Source: Pseudomonas putida
GTDB lineage: Bacteria > Pseudomonadota > Gammaproteobacteria > Pseudomonadales > Pseudomonadaceae
Length of the DNA: 64,000 nucleotides
Direction: 5' to 3'
Assembly (NCBI RefSeq): GCF_028682635.1
Contig: NZ_JANHLK010000021.1
Coordinates: 44,270 to 108,269 of the forward strand
The notes under the pieces were generated by a model. The model saw nothing but the letters and a program-made list of their open reading frames with translations, made no database searches and had not been told where the DNA came from. Shown here piece after piece: positions 16,615 through 25,005 of this stretch (position 1 is its first letter; the number at the start of each line of letters is the position of its first letter). Made by a program: the position numbers and the translations under genes.

Positions 16615-18060
16615 TTAAAACCATGCACTCAGCAACCCTGCGCCCAATGCCACCAACGCGGTATTAAGACAGACCAGCGCGAAACCAAACCTTACCAGTT
16701 CGCCTTCTTCTCGGGCCTGGGTTTTAGCCAGTCCCAGAATCAGCATGACGATCGACAGCGAGCCCAGCGCCGCATGCCCGGCCGCGCTGTTTTGTACCGC
16801 GGCCAGCAACAGGCGGGAAGACTCGGGCAGCATCGCAATGGCCGGCATGAAGATCGCGTTGCCGCCGACATTCGAGCCGGTCATGTAGCCTGACAGCGCC
16901 CCGAGCATGGCAACCAAAGAGGTCGCGGCGGTGGGCGACAGGCCCGCCAACAGTTGCATCAGCCCCGCCAGGAAACCGGCCTTCACCATCATCTGCGACA
17001 TCGCCAGAAAGAAGAAGATGGTCAGCAATGGCCGCTTCACCCGCGCGACCAACGCAGCAGGCAGCCCCGTCTGGCGTTGTGCACTGCGCGTGTGAAATCC
17101 CAGCCCGATCAGCACCAGAATCAGTGCCACACCCGGTGAGGCGAGGGGTTTCCAGGTGACCTGGCTGCCCTGGACGATCCAGCTATCCTGCCAGGCGGTT
17201 AGGCTCCAGAGCAGTTTCAAGCCGACGATGTAGGCAATCAACAGCAGGTACGGCCAGGCCTGACGCGGCCATTGCACCGAGCCACGTTCGCCATCGCTGC
17301 GGCGCAGGCGCCACAGCCCGCAAGCGAGCACGGCAACTGCCGTCACCAGCCCCGCCGCAACGCCCGCCACCTCCGGCCCGAACCAGCGGCTGGCACTGTA
17401 GAGCACCGCCACGAACAGCAGCCAGAAAACGCCCAGTGTCCGCCATTCACGCGGCTCGCGAACGCCTGCCAGATACAGGGCCAGCGCACTGAGGCCGAAA
17501 AACACCGGCGCGCTGATCAAGGCCGAGGTCGCAGCCAGCGCGGATGCGTCCAAATGTGCCAGGGACGCGCCAATGACCGAGGCCAGGCCCAGGGTTCCCC
17601 ACGGCATGATCGCCATGCCGGTCAGCGCTATTCGTAGCGCGACCCGGCGCTCAAAAAGGCTGAGTAGCAGGGGGACCGTGGCGATCAATGACACGCCAAA
17701 ACCGGTCATTGCCTCCAGTAGCGGCGCCAGCCCGAGCACGATGAACACGACCTGGTCGCCGCGTCCCAGCCCCAGTGAACGCACCCATTGGCTCAGCGCC
17801 AGGTTGACCCCCAGGCGCTCGATGAAAATCACGAAGGCCAGACCCGGCACGATCACGAACGCGGTACTGGCAAACAGCACGGCGGTGTCTCGAGCGGCAG
17901 CCAGCACGCTGTCCGGGCGCCACGCGTCGGCAGCACCGGCCAGCCAGAGCACCATCACCAGCAGGGTGCCTGCCATTGCGGCGTGAACGGGCGGCCGGCG
18001 CAGCACCACGAGCATGGCCGTCACCAACAGCACAGGGGAAAGATGAAACAGTGCGAGCAT
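16615..18060 (-). CDS. L-lactate permease family transporter
   Basis: 481 aa, polytopic, with 12 or more hydrophobic segments. Matching regions of the LctP/GlcA family are 'GLAPLLEAMTGFGVSLIATVPLL', 'SLVAMLGALSGYMTGSNVGGNAIFMPAIAML' and 'AGHAALGSLSIVMLILGLAK'. The family imports L-lactate, D-lactate or glycolate by proton symport; members are usually ~550 aa, so this is a shorter, divergent type. ATG 18060 is chosen because AAGGA lies 9 nt upstream; the frame continues to 18213 but through the divergent promoter. It is divergently transcribed from an Lrp/AsnC regulator, which probably controls it. An amino-acid-derived acid is a possible substrate given that regulator class. Confidence 0.8.
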   Translation of the reverse strand: MLALFHLSPVLLVTAMLVVLRRPPVHAAMAGTLLVMVLWLAGAADAWRPDSVLAAARDTAVLFASTAFVIVPGLAFVIFIERLGVNLALSQWVRSLGLGRGDQVVFIVLGLAPLLEAMTGFGVSLIATVPLLLSLFERRVALRIALTGMAIMPWGTLGLASVIGASLAHLDASALAATSALISAPVFFGLSALALYLAGVREPREWRTLGVFWLLFVAVLYSASRWFGPEVAGVAAGLVTAVAVLACGLWRLRRSDGERGSVQWPRQAWPYLLLIAYIVGLKLLWSLTAWQDSWIVQGSQVTWKPLASPGVALILVLIGLGFHTRSAQRQTGLPAALVARVKRPLLTIFFFLAMSQMMVKAGFLAGLMQLLAGLSPTAATSLVAMLGALSGYMTGSNVGGNAIFMPAIAMLPESSRLLLAAVQNSAAGHAALGSLSIVMLILGLAKTQAREEGELVRFGFALVCLNTALVALGAGLLSAWF

Positions 18061-18166
18061 GCCAGACGATCCTTGTGTGAGTCTCCAACCAGGCTGCCCA
18101 TGCGGCCTGCCAGCAAGATAATATTTCTCGTGGCTAGATAAAGGGGTGCTGTTTTCTGCTAGTTTT

Positions 18167-18181
18167 CGAGAAATTTTCTCG
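18167..18181. promoter_or_regulatory. 15-bp perfect palindrome, candidate Lrp/AsnC operator
   Basis: CGAGAAATTTTCTCG ends 10 nt before the regulator's ATG in the 131-nt divergent region; a related half-site (ATTTCTCG) occurs near 18122. Position and Lrp-like AT-rich centre suggest autoregulation and control of the permease. Confidence 0.6.
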
Positions 18182-18191
18182 CGGACTGACC

Positions 18192-18680
18192 ATGGCAAAA
18201 CTCGACGTTGCATCTGAATCCCTGGACAAATTCGACCGTGCCATCCTCAACCTGGTCCAGCGCGACAACACCACACCGCTGCGCCTGATGGCCGAACAGG
18301 TCAATCTTTCCACGGCCGCTGTTCAGCGCCGTATCAAGCGGATGGAGGAGAGGGGCGTGATTACGGGCAACGTCGCCATCGTCGATCCCACCGCGGTAGG
18401 AAGGCCGATCACCATCATCGTGGAAGTGATGACCGAGCGCACCAGTATCGAGGCGCTGGAGGCGATGAAAGCGCACTTCGCGGTGCCCGAAGTCCAGCAG
18501 TGCTACTACGTCACCGGCGAAGTGGATTTCGTCCTGGTGCTGACCGTAACCAGCATGCAGGAGTACCAGGCCCTGGCGCGGCGATTGTTTGCCGAAAATC
18601 CCAACGTGACCTGGTTCAAGACCATTGTGGCCCTGGATCGGGTGAAGGTCGGGATGGCGGTGCCGAGCGTGCCTGGGTAA
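18192..18680 (+). CDS. Lrp/AsnC family transcriptional regulator
   Basis: 162 aa. HTH: 'LDKFDRAILNLVQRDNTTPLRLMAEQVNLSTAAVQRRIKRMEERGVI' (about residues 11-57). The C-terminal RAM/AsnC ligand domain includes 'VQQCYYVTGEVDFVLVLTVTSMQEYQAL' and 'KTIVALDRVKVG'. Feast/famine regulators bind small ligands, often amino acids, and multimerise on palindromic AT-rich sites. The perfect palindrome just upstream and the divergent permease indicate a local regulator. Confidence 0.92.
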   Translation: MAKLDVASESLDKFDRAILNLVQRDNTTPLRLMAEQVNLSTAAVQRRIKRMEERGVITGNVAIVDPTAVGRPITIIVEVMTERTSIEALEAMKAHFAVPEVQQCYYVTGEVDFVLVLTVTSMQEYQALARRLFAENPNVTWFKTIVALDRVKVGMAVPSVPG

Positions 18681-18694
18681 CAGCTGGTCAAGCG

Positions 18695-18985
18695 TTATGT
18701 GATCTGCACAATGACCGGACCTTCCGTCACGATCGGCGGCTGCGCGTGAATATCCGATGCATTTTTCTGAATCCATTCCCGCGCGACTTTCAAGCTTGCA
18801 TCGCTGCCGGCCTTGTCCGTGCAAACAGTCACCGCCGTACCGCCATCACCGGTATTGAGCAGTGTGTAGCTGACCAGGCCAGGTACTTTCCGCAGGGCAG
18901 CTTCGACGTCGGTTTGGCGCTCTTCCAATCGCTCGAAAAGCTGCTTTGCTCCAGCACCCAGGTAGGTTCTTATAACCGCATACAT
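18695..18985 (-). CDS. Small ABM-like (dimeric alpha-beta barrel) protein
   Basis: 96 aa. 'MYAVIRTYLGAGAKQLFERLEERQTDVEAALRKVPGLVSYTLLNTGDGGTAVTVC' has the strand-helix-strand pattern of antibiotic-biosynthesis-monooxygenase-like ferredoxin folds. GGAGAC lies 4 nt before the ATG. No active-site residues can be named, and it is convergent with the Lrp gene. Probably a small stand-alone barrel protein of unknown function. Confidence 0.7.
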   Translation of the reverse strand: MYAVIRTYLGAGAKQLFERLEERQTDVEAALRKVPGLVSYTLLNTGDGGTAVTVCTDKAGSDASLKVAREWIQKNASDIHAQPPIVTEGPVIVQIT

Positions 18986-19259
18986 GGTCGTCTCCTTCGG
19001 GGAGCACCGTCTTGATGGCTATCCAGATCCGCTGATGGGTGCGCTCACCCAAGTGTCAATTCACCCCGATTCATTAAGCTTAGCCACACGCCGGCGACAA
19101 GCGAAATGCAACGACCACCGGGTGCTTTTTGCAGATTGGTGCGGTGCCCGTCGTGAACGGCACCAATCGACCCGTAATGTACTTCAGGATGATAGAGACC
19201 GATTAGGGGCAGCAACCAGGCTCGCGCCGCGTACGCCCGCTTCTGGCCGATAGACTGAA

Positions 19260-19706
19260 TCAGGTGTCGCCTAGCAGCATGATATGAGTAGCATGGACAT
19301 CCTCTGTTCGCATGAAACCGCAGTGCAGGTAAAACGCGTCTCCTTCGGACGTATCGGTGGAGAGACGCACGTTCTGAAAGCGAAGAGTGGCATGTGCAAC
19401 CAGCGCTTTTACTAGCGTTTGACCCACGTGTTGTCCCCTTGAAGAAGCTGCGACGTAAACCCGTCGCAGCCTTGCCGTATTAGTCTCGCCATATGGATCA
19501 ACTGAAAGGCCTCCGATGCCTATCAGTTGCTGGTTGAAATACGCCGCCATAAGGCATTCTCCGGGTGCATCGAAGCGATTCGCTCCGCAGTGCCAGTCGG
19601 CAATCAGCCGAGTGAGAAACCTGAAACCCTCTCCAACTGCCTCTTTTTCCAAGACTTGAATCTGTGGCGGCAGGTGCGTGATCTGATGAATGTTGACTTG
19701 TTTCAT
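19260..19706 (-). CDS. GNAT family N-acetyltransferase
   Basis: 148 aa with the acetyl-CoA site 'LRRVYVAASSRGQHVGQTLVKALVAHA' (R/Q-x-x-G-x-G/A loop, about residues 80-106) and the terminal 'RLSTDTSEGDAFYLHCGFMRTED' beta-alpha unit typical of GNATs. Substrate is not readable. It marks the last ordinary gene before the AT-rich island; codon usage here is already less GC-biased than in genes further left. Confidence 0.8.
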   Translation of the reverse strand: MKQVNIHQITHLPPQIQVLEKEAVGEGFRFLTRLIADWHCGANRFDAPGECLMAAYFNQQLIGIGGLSVDPYGETNTARLRRVYVAASSRGQHVGQTLVKALVAHATLRFQNVRLSTDTSEGDAFYLHCGFMRTEDVHATHIMLLGDT

Positions 19707-19894
19707 GCATCCGCCTTGATTCGGTGTGAAACCGTTTTGACTGGTCGAGGATCTTCGTGTGCACTCTATGAGAGATGCAAGTGGCAGTTATCGACCCATA
19801 GCTGCCGGTCAGCAATGGTTGAAATTGGCCGGGGGAAATCATTATCACTGCTGCCTATGCCTCCCACTGGACCCGAGTGCTGGAAGTGAGTACG

Positions 19895-20190
19895 TGCGAG
19901 CTAACATCGAACTCAGTTCTGGAAGAGTGGATGGCAACACCATCAAGGGAATGGTGCCCATGGAGGGAGAGGAGGGTCAGAGCGGTTATGAGTCAGCTCA
20001 AGTTGAGCATGGAAGCAAGTGGTCACCGATAAAGGTTCATCGTGCCAAGGTCCCTAATGGTGTGGATGTGGATCAGTGGGGACTGCAAGCATCGATCGTC
20101 CTTCGCGCATACGAGCCTGCGCAGGAGCAGTCGCTGCCGGTTTCAATATTAGTAACACTTCGTGCACTGGATGGAAAAATCCACAAGTGA
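19895..20190 (+). CDS. Unassigned ORF at the left edge of the island (doubtful)
   Basis: A frame open from at least 19759 ends at 20190. Its first third (MHSMRDASGS...) looks non-coding, while the part from a GTG near 19895 reads like protein ('GYESAQVEHGSKWSPIKVHRAKVPNGVDVDQWGLQASIVLRAYEP'). It may be a 98-aa gene or the decayed C-terminus of one. I recognise no family. The following 230 nt (20191-20420) hold nothing I can assign. Confidence 0.3.
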
Positions 20191-20420
20191 GAGCGGATGG
20201 ATTGAGAGAGCTCAATCTGAAGGTCTCGATTCACTCCCCACTGCCTATAGAGTTCCTGCCCGGACGTAGCGACGAAGCTCTTTCTTCTGCGCGCTTTGCG
20301 CGCAGATGTCGACCACTACGGTTAATGTGGCCGCCCACGATGTGAGTTTTACTGCCCGCTTGCAGAGCCAGAGTTTTGTACTATAAGTAATAGAAGTCCT
20401 TATCTGCTAGGGGAAATGAA

Positions 20421-20750
20421 ATGGCCGGTGGTTCTGGGAGAAGTGGTATTTCGATCCTTCTCAAGGCGCGGTTCCTGATCGAGGATTTCATTGAAAAAAT
20501 CGTAAAGCCTAAACGCAAATCCATTTCGAAGGCGGTCAGTACAGCGTATTCGGAAGACATTGCGAACCAAGTAGCCCAAGACTTCGTTCTTTCTGCCCTA
20601 GAGCACCTTTCTGCGATATCTCATTATATCGAAAGCCAAGAGGAGGGGGGGCAAGTCAATAAAAAGACCTTCGAGGCGTTGTTGGCCCTTGATCAACTCT
20701 CCTGCGACCTATGCAACAAGCTAATAGGCACCGAACGGCCGAAGAACTGA
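20421..20750 (+). CDS. Small protein of unknown family beside the JmjC-type gene
   Basis: 109 aa. The ATG has AGGGGA about 7 nt upstream. It has a basic segment (KIVKPKRKSISK, residues ~26-37) and a predicted helical C-terminal half with 'VLSALEHLSAISHYIESQEEGGQ' and 'LLALDQLSCDLCNKL'. It is soluble, with two close Cys residues near the end. I know no family. It ends 15 nt before the JmjC-type gene on the same strand, so the two probably form an operon convergent to the seven-gene operon. It could be a partner or partial carrier protein. Confidence 0.6.
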   Translation: MAGGSGRSGISILLKARFLIEDFIEKIVKPKRKSISKAVSTAYSEDIANQVAQDFVLSALEHLSAISHYIESQEEGGQVNKKTFEALLALDQLSCDLCNKLIGTERPKN

Positions 20751-20765
20751 AATGTCGGGGTTGAA

Positions 20766-21590
20766 GTGAGCGAACGTAGTGAGTCAAATTTCGTAACGAC
20801 TCTGGACTATCTGCCTGATCCCCGACTGTTCAGTTACGTTTTCGAGGCTAGAGGACGGCCTCTCCTTATTCGAGGTGGAGTGTCGTCATGGGCCGCTGTG
20901 GGGGGATGGTCTATCGACTCATTGGCAAACTTAGTTGGTCAGCAGGAATTTGAGCTTGAGTACAGCGCTTCTCGGCTATTCGACCCTAATATTTCTGACT
21001 CCACGAACAAGGTGATCACTAGAACAGTTAAATACCAAGACGCCTTGGTCCACCTCTGCAATCCAGGAGCTGGAGCTTACTACATTCGAGAGGCAGATAT
21101 TTCTTCTTGTCATCGATTACTCAGGGATATTGGAAGTATTTCTCTGATACCAGAGCGTAGTCGAACTTTTTCCCCAGGGCTTTGGATTGGTAGCATCGGA
21201 GCAAGCAGTCCTATCCATTTCGATGGCGGCGATTATAATTTTTTAGCCCATATATCTGGCGAGAAAGTATTCCGTCTCTTCCCGCCTCGTGATACGCCGA
21301 AGCTGTATCCGAATTTGTTTGCAAAGCTTCCTCATCTTAGTAAAGTGAATCACTTGAACCCCGATCTGATTAAATATCCTCGGTATGCTGATGCAGTCTA
21401 TTCAGAGCTTGTCTTGAAGCCAGGGGATCTGCTTTTTGTCCCGCGTAACTGGTGGCACTGCACCATATCAATGTCACTAACCATCTCGCTCAATTTTTTT
21501 TGGCAACGTAGTTGGCTTTCACGGAGATCGCTCACTGTCGCTCGGTTAGGTGCTCGATTGCGGTTGAAAGAATCTCTAGTTGGTGATTGA
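20766..21590 (+). CDS. JmjC/cupin_8-type Fe(II)/2-oxoglutarate oxygenase
   Basis: 274 aa. The facial triad is visible as H151-x-D153 ('SPIHFDGGDYNFLAHISGEKVFRLFPP') and H231 ('LFVPRNWWHCTIS'), with K167 in the usual 2-oxoglutarate-side position. 'RPLLIRGGVSSWAAVGGWS' near residues 31-49 is the normal N-terminal motif of cupin_8 hydroxylases. Such enzymes hydroxylate peptides or free amino acids. It starts at GTG 20766. Its last 59 nt overlap, in antisense, the 3' end of the aminotransferase gene. Placement next to the biosynthetic operon suggests a tailoring hydroxylase of its product. Confidence 0.82.
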   Translation: MSERSESNFVTTLDYLPDPRLFSYVFEARGRPLLIRGGVSSWAAVGGWSIDSLANLVGQQEFELEYSASRLFDPNISDSTNKVITRTVKYQDALVHLCNPGAGAYYIREADISSCHRLLRDIGSISLIPERSRTFSPGLWIGSIGASSPIHFDGGDYNFLAHISGEKVFRLFPPRDTPKLYPNLFAKLPHLSKVNHLNPDLIKYPRYADAVYSELVLKPGDLLFVPRNWWHCTISMSLTISLNFFWQRSWLSRRSLTVARLGARLRLKESLVGD

Positions 21591-22665
21591 AGGTTGAGTC
21601 CGTTCGAGCCAAGGCGATTCTAATATAGTTATCCGCAGGCAGAGTCGCCCAGTAGAATCCATCCGCCTCGACCACCCCTAAGCCTAACGCATGAGCAGCG
21701 GAACACAGATTTCGCGCCGATAGTCCGTCCGGTAACTCATAGAGTTGGATGCCGCTGTTGTGTGCTCCAATCGGCTTCAGGTTGTACGACGAAAGTACCG
21801 CGTTAGCGAGATCTCGGTTGCGGGCAACCCGATCGCGAAGAATTTTACCGTATGTTGGGTCTGCCGCAAGGAGTTGACGCAATACTAGCAGGTTAAGCAG
21901 CGGAGCTTCCAAGATGAAGTCTTTATGCACTTCGATAAGTCGAGCGCGCCATCCCGTGGTCGCCCACAGAATGCCAAGTTTAATATCAAATATATTGAAC
22001 AACTTGCCGGTGTCCTCGATGATAGCGGCTTCCACCCCTGTGCGTTGTATAATCTCGTAGTGGTCAACTAGATCCTGCTCATAGGCCCGAAAGCAGCAAT
22101 CTAAGACGAGTTTCACCCCGTCCCGCACACATGCCACGCAAAGACTAGTAAAGGCCTCGGTCGAAAAAGTTCTGCCAGTTGGGTTGTTCGGAACCGTTAA
22201 AATCAAGGCGTCTGGCGGGAAACCACTACACCAAGTGGGGACTCCACTGAACACCCTCTCTTCCTCGACTGGAGTTACTTCTAGCCGATGCCTCTTAGCT
22301 GTATGATAGGTAGCATCGAAAGTTGGATGAATCATCTGCACTTTGGATGCCCCGACATTGCGGAGTTCGTTAAATACCACTTCCATTGCAATCGACGCTG
22401 AGTAGATGAGCATCAGTTCAGAAGCATTTGGAAGGCGAAGTCCCATATGAAAAGCACCGAAGGCTTTAAAGAAGTGCGTCTTCTCCTCAAAAATATCAAT
22501 CGTTGTCCGGTCGAGATGGAAGATATCGAGTCGCGTAAGTGAATCAGCCTGCTTAGACTCAAGTGGCCAATAAACCTGCGCGTCTGAGAGATTGCCAGGC
22601 AGGTGAAGATTACCACGCTCTAAATGGGTAATTTTTTGGATTTCCGTAGTCCTGATTACCCGCAT
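21532..22665 (-). CDS. PLP-dependent fold-type I aminotransferase, last gene of the island operon
   Basis: 377 aa of the class I/II aminotransferase fold. Signature residues are 'PNNPTG' 159-164, D189 ('LVLDCCFRAY', the pyridine-nitrogen Asp) and K221 ('EDTGKLFNIFDIKLG', the Schiff-base Lys replacing the more usual SxSK). 'NYIRIALA' near the end carries the carboxylate-binding Arg. Substrate could be an amino or keto acid intermediate; related folds also make capreomycidine- or histidinol-type products. The ATG overlaps the previous stop by 10 nt, with a G-rich Shine-Dalgarno very close. The 3' end overlaps the JmjC-type gene on the other strand. Confidence 0.82.
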   Translation of the reverse strand: MRVIRTTEIQKITHLERGNLHLPGNLSDAQVYWPLESKQADSLTRLDIFHLDRTTIDIFEEKTHFFKAFGAFHMGLRLPNASELMLIYSASIAMEVVFNELRNVGASKVQMIHPTFDATYHTAKRHRLEVTPVEEERVFSGVPTWCSGFPPDALILTVPNNPTGRTFSTEAFTSLCVACVRDGVKLVLDCCFRAYEQDLVDHYEIIQRTGVEAAIIEDTGKLFNIFDIKLGILWATTGWRARLIEVHKDFILEAPLLNLLVLRQLLAADPTYGKILRDRVARNRDLANAVLSSYNLKPIGAHNSGIQLYELPDGLSARNLCSAAHALGLGVVEADGFYWATLPADNYIRIALARTDSTFNHQLEILSTAIEHLTERQ

Positions 22666-24071
22666 AACTCCCCCCAGCGCTCGACGAATCGTCCCCTCAA
22701 CTGGTGCGTCGCATCCGTCAAGTGGGCACTTGACGTAGGCGCGTTGGCAAGGTCATTGACGGAGCAGCCTTCAGCCAGCGCTATAACCATACTCACGAAT
22801 CGCCGCTCCACTTCTTTAGCTTCTTTTTGGTTGCCTACCGAGTCAATCAGCCCTCGCACCACATGATTTCGCATCATCTGAAAGGTGAAAGAGAACAACT
22901 TTTCTGCCAAGCATAGATGCAATGCAAATGCGTCGTGATAAAAGGGATGCACGCACATTTCAAAATTTAGGTATTTCTCGCATATAGGGTGTAATCGGAG
23001 GCTTCGGTGCGTAAGTCTTTGATAACGGTTAACTAAATCCATATCCCGCAGGTCTTTCAATATGACGCCGAACGGTCGCGACGAGCCGTCTATGACCAAG
23101 GATGCATTCTGAGCGTGGGGCATCAGATGAATCACGCCGAACTTGGAAAATAGCTCCCACCAGATGCCTAGATAGAAACCGACAAGTTTTGTCGCCAGCT
23201 CACTGCCACTGCAATAACTAGAAGCTCTAATAATTTCGAAAACGTCAATTTTTTTTCTATGGGAGAACACCAGGGAAAAATATGGTATGGCTATTGCTCC
23301 TTCACCTGCCTCTAATACGAGCCTGCTGGGTTCGCGGAGAATGCAGGTTTTCCCGTTGCCATCGCTAATTGCAGCCGTTTCTTGCTGGATTTCCATCCGG
23401 GGAGAAAGTTCATGCTTTCGACTGGAGATGAGGTGTGAAAGGCGTAGGCAATGCAACGCATCGAGGCGCTCAATTAACCCCGGGTCCACTTGGCTTTCCA
23501 CGCCGAAGAGGACGTCCATACTCAATCTTTTGAAGCGCTCCCAATGGGACCGACGGAGGCCTTTAATGCTGTCCCGCGCGAAACTGTGCTTAAAGGTTGT
23601 CAGGAGACGTGAATCGGCATCAAAAATATCGAACGTACGTAATGAACCGCTTAGTGTTTGGTAGGCAGTACCCGTTTTAGTTCGCATTAGTTCAGCGCCT
23701 GAGATCCCATGCCATGGAGGAAGTGGCATCTGAGCGACTAGATTGTCTGTACCACGAATCCACTCTGGGACTTTGCTTCCCTCTAACGATAATGCCCAGC
23801 AGCTTGGGAGACTTGTTTTTCTATAGGCAAGCCAATCATTAACCTCTTCGTCGAGTTCCGAGGAAAGTTGCGCGCTAGTCGGTACGTGCCAACCTTTAGG
23901 TAGCAGTAATGGTTTGACGCGGACACCTACCGAGAATCCCGGCCCTAGTAGTCCCTCAAGAAAGCGACGCTCAGCTGCAGAAAATCCGAAATTTGCATCT
24001 AGGTTAAGAAGTTTCGCGCGTTCGGGAGGGCGGATAGCCGCAAGATTGACACCGGCCCCTGCCGCTGCCAT
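22656..24071 (-). CDS. IucA/IucC-like (NIS synthetase-type) protein with short N-terminus
   Basis: 471 aa, shorter than the ~580-620 aa of typical NIS siderophore synthetases. Features that match: 'TAYQTLSGSLRTFDIFD' near residues 135-151 like their SxRT region, 'CILREP' near 243-248, and 'GFYLGIWWELFSKFGVIHLMPHAQNASLVIDG' near 298-329, where H-A-Q-N parallels the E-A-H-x-Q-N block, followed by K-D-L-R-D near 339-343. The classical N-terminal HPxHPxxK motif is not obvious. NIS enzymes adenylate a carboxylate and form an amide or ester with an amine. The ATG at 24071 overlaps the ligase stop as TGATG and has GGAGG 8 nt upstream, so it is preferred over ATG 24086. It may be divergent or have lost one half of the active site. 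Confidence 0.6.
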   Translation of the reverse strand: MAAAGAGVNLAAIRPPERAKLLNLDANFGFSAAERRFLEGLLGPGFSVGVRVKPLLLPKGWHVPTSAQLSSELDEEVNDWLAYRKTSLPSCWALSLEGSKVPEWIRGTDNLVAQMPLPPWHGISGAELMRTKTGTAYQTLSGSLRTFDIFDADSRLLTTFKHSFARDSIKGLRRSHWERFKRLSMDVLFGVESQVDPGLIERLDALHCLRLSHLISSRKHELSPRMEIQQETAAISDGNGKTCILREPSRLVLEAGEGAIAIPYFSLVFSHRKKIDVFEIIRASSYCSGSELATKLVGFYLGIWWELFSKFGVIHLMPHAQNASLVIDGSSRPFGVILKDLRDMDLVNRYQRLTHRSLRLHPICEKYLNFEMCVHPFYHDAFALHLCLAEKLFSFTFQMMRNHVVRGLIDSVGNQKEAKEVERRFVSMVIALAEGCSVNDLANAPTSSAHLTDATHQLRGRFVERWGELCG

Positions 24072-24994
24072 CAGGTCAGCCTCCATTGCGTATCGATAAG
24101 CACTCTGGCAATGAAAGCCGCAAATTTGCGGGGCACGTCATCCCCCAATAACTCCCGCGCTGGTAGGAACGTCGGGCACGTATTCACCTCGAAAACTATC
24201 GGTCCGTTTTCAGTATTCACCACATCAACGCCGGCCAGCTGAGCGCCTATTGCCCTCGCTGCGCGAATAGAAACGTCAAGTATTTCACGGTCGACCTCTA
24301 CCCTTGTCAACGTCGCTCCGCGAGAGGTGTTGGTGAGCCAATCACCATCGCGTGGTTTCTTAGCAATGGCAGCCCACGTATCGTCACCAAATACCCATAC
24401 GCGAAGCTCACCGGGGTTCAAAGTGCGAACAAATTTCTGCACATATACAGGTTGTCCTAAGTTTTGAAGTGCGCTGTGCTGCGAGGGCAGTTCGCGTGCA
24501 AACAAGCGACTAATTCCCTGACCTGAAGCACAAACAGTCAGTCCTCCGCAATTCACGAAACCTGGTTTGCTCACGTACTCTTCATCCTGGTGCAATTCCA
24601 CCCAGTTCTCGGTAGCTTCTACGCTGAATGACAAAAAAACATCTGAGTGCGGCACCCCATGCATGACGAGCTTCGTGCTCATCAGTGCTTTGTTTTGACC
24701 AGCGATGAGCGTTGGGCCTTGGTTCAGTACACGACACCCGGCTGCCGATATCATTTCAAGAATGACTGCTCCAGGGGCTAGCCATTTTTCGAAGACCCAT
24801 CCCACAACAAGCCTCGACTCGAATCTAACCGAATTGCAGTATATATGGACAGTGTTGTCGACTAAGTCAAACGAAAGGGAGTTCGGATGGACCCGAGTAG
24901 CGGTAAAGCCAAGTTGTCTCAACTGATCGAAGATCGCTTTCAAATCCTCATCGTCAGTATCGTCTGCTAGGAACGTCACATCAAAATTAGGCAT
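24071..24994 (-). CDS. RimK/LysX-like ATP-grasp ligase
   Basis: 307 aa. The ATP-grasp core is visible: 'KPGFVNCGGLTVCASGQGISRLF' then 'QPVYVQKFVRTLNPGELRVWVFGDD', 'SRGATLTRVEVDREILDVSIRAARAIGAQLAGVDVV' and the metal-binding 'GPIVFEVNTCPTFLPAREL'. These match ligases that couple a carboxylate to an amine via an acyl phosphate (RimK, LysX and peptide-tailoring grasp enzymes). The N-terminal domain (residues 1-90) is not a standard RimK domain. AAGGAG lies 6-7 nt before ATG 24994; the frame runs on to 25069 inside the radical SAM gene. It likely adds an amino acid or peptide unit in the cluster's product. Confidence 0.82.
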   Translation of the reverse strand: MPNFDVTFLADDTDDEDLKAIFDQLRQLGFTATRVHPNSLSFDLVDNTVHIYCNSVRFESRLVVGWVFEKWLAPGAVILEMISAAGCRVLNQGPTLIAGQNKALMSTKLVMHGVPHSDVFLSFSVEATENWVELHQDEEYVSKPGFVNCGGLTVCASGQGISRLFARELPSQHSALQNLGQPVYVQKFVRTLNPGELRVWVFGDDTWAAIAKKPRDGDWLTNTSRGATLTRVEVDREILDVSIRAARAIGAQLAGVDVVNTENGPIVFEVNTCPTFLPARELLGDDVPRKFAAFIARVLIDTQWRLT

Positions 24995-25005
24995 GTATAT
25001 TCTCC

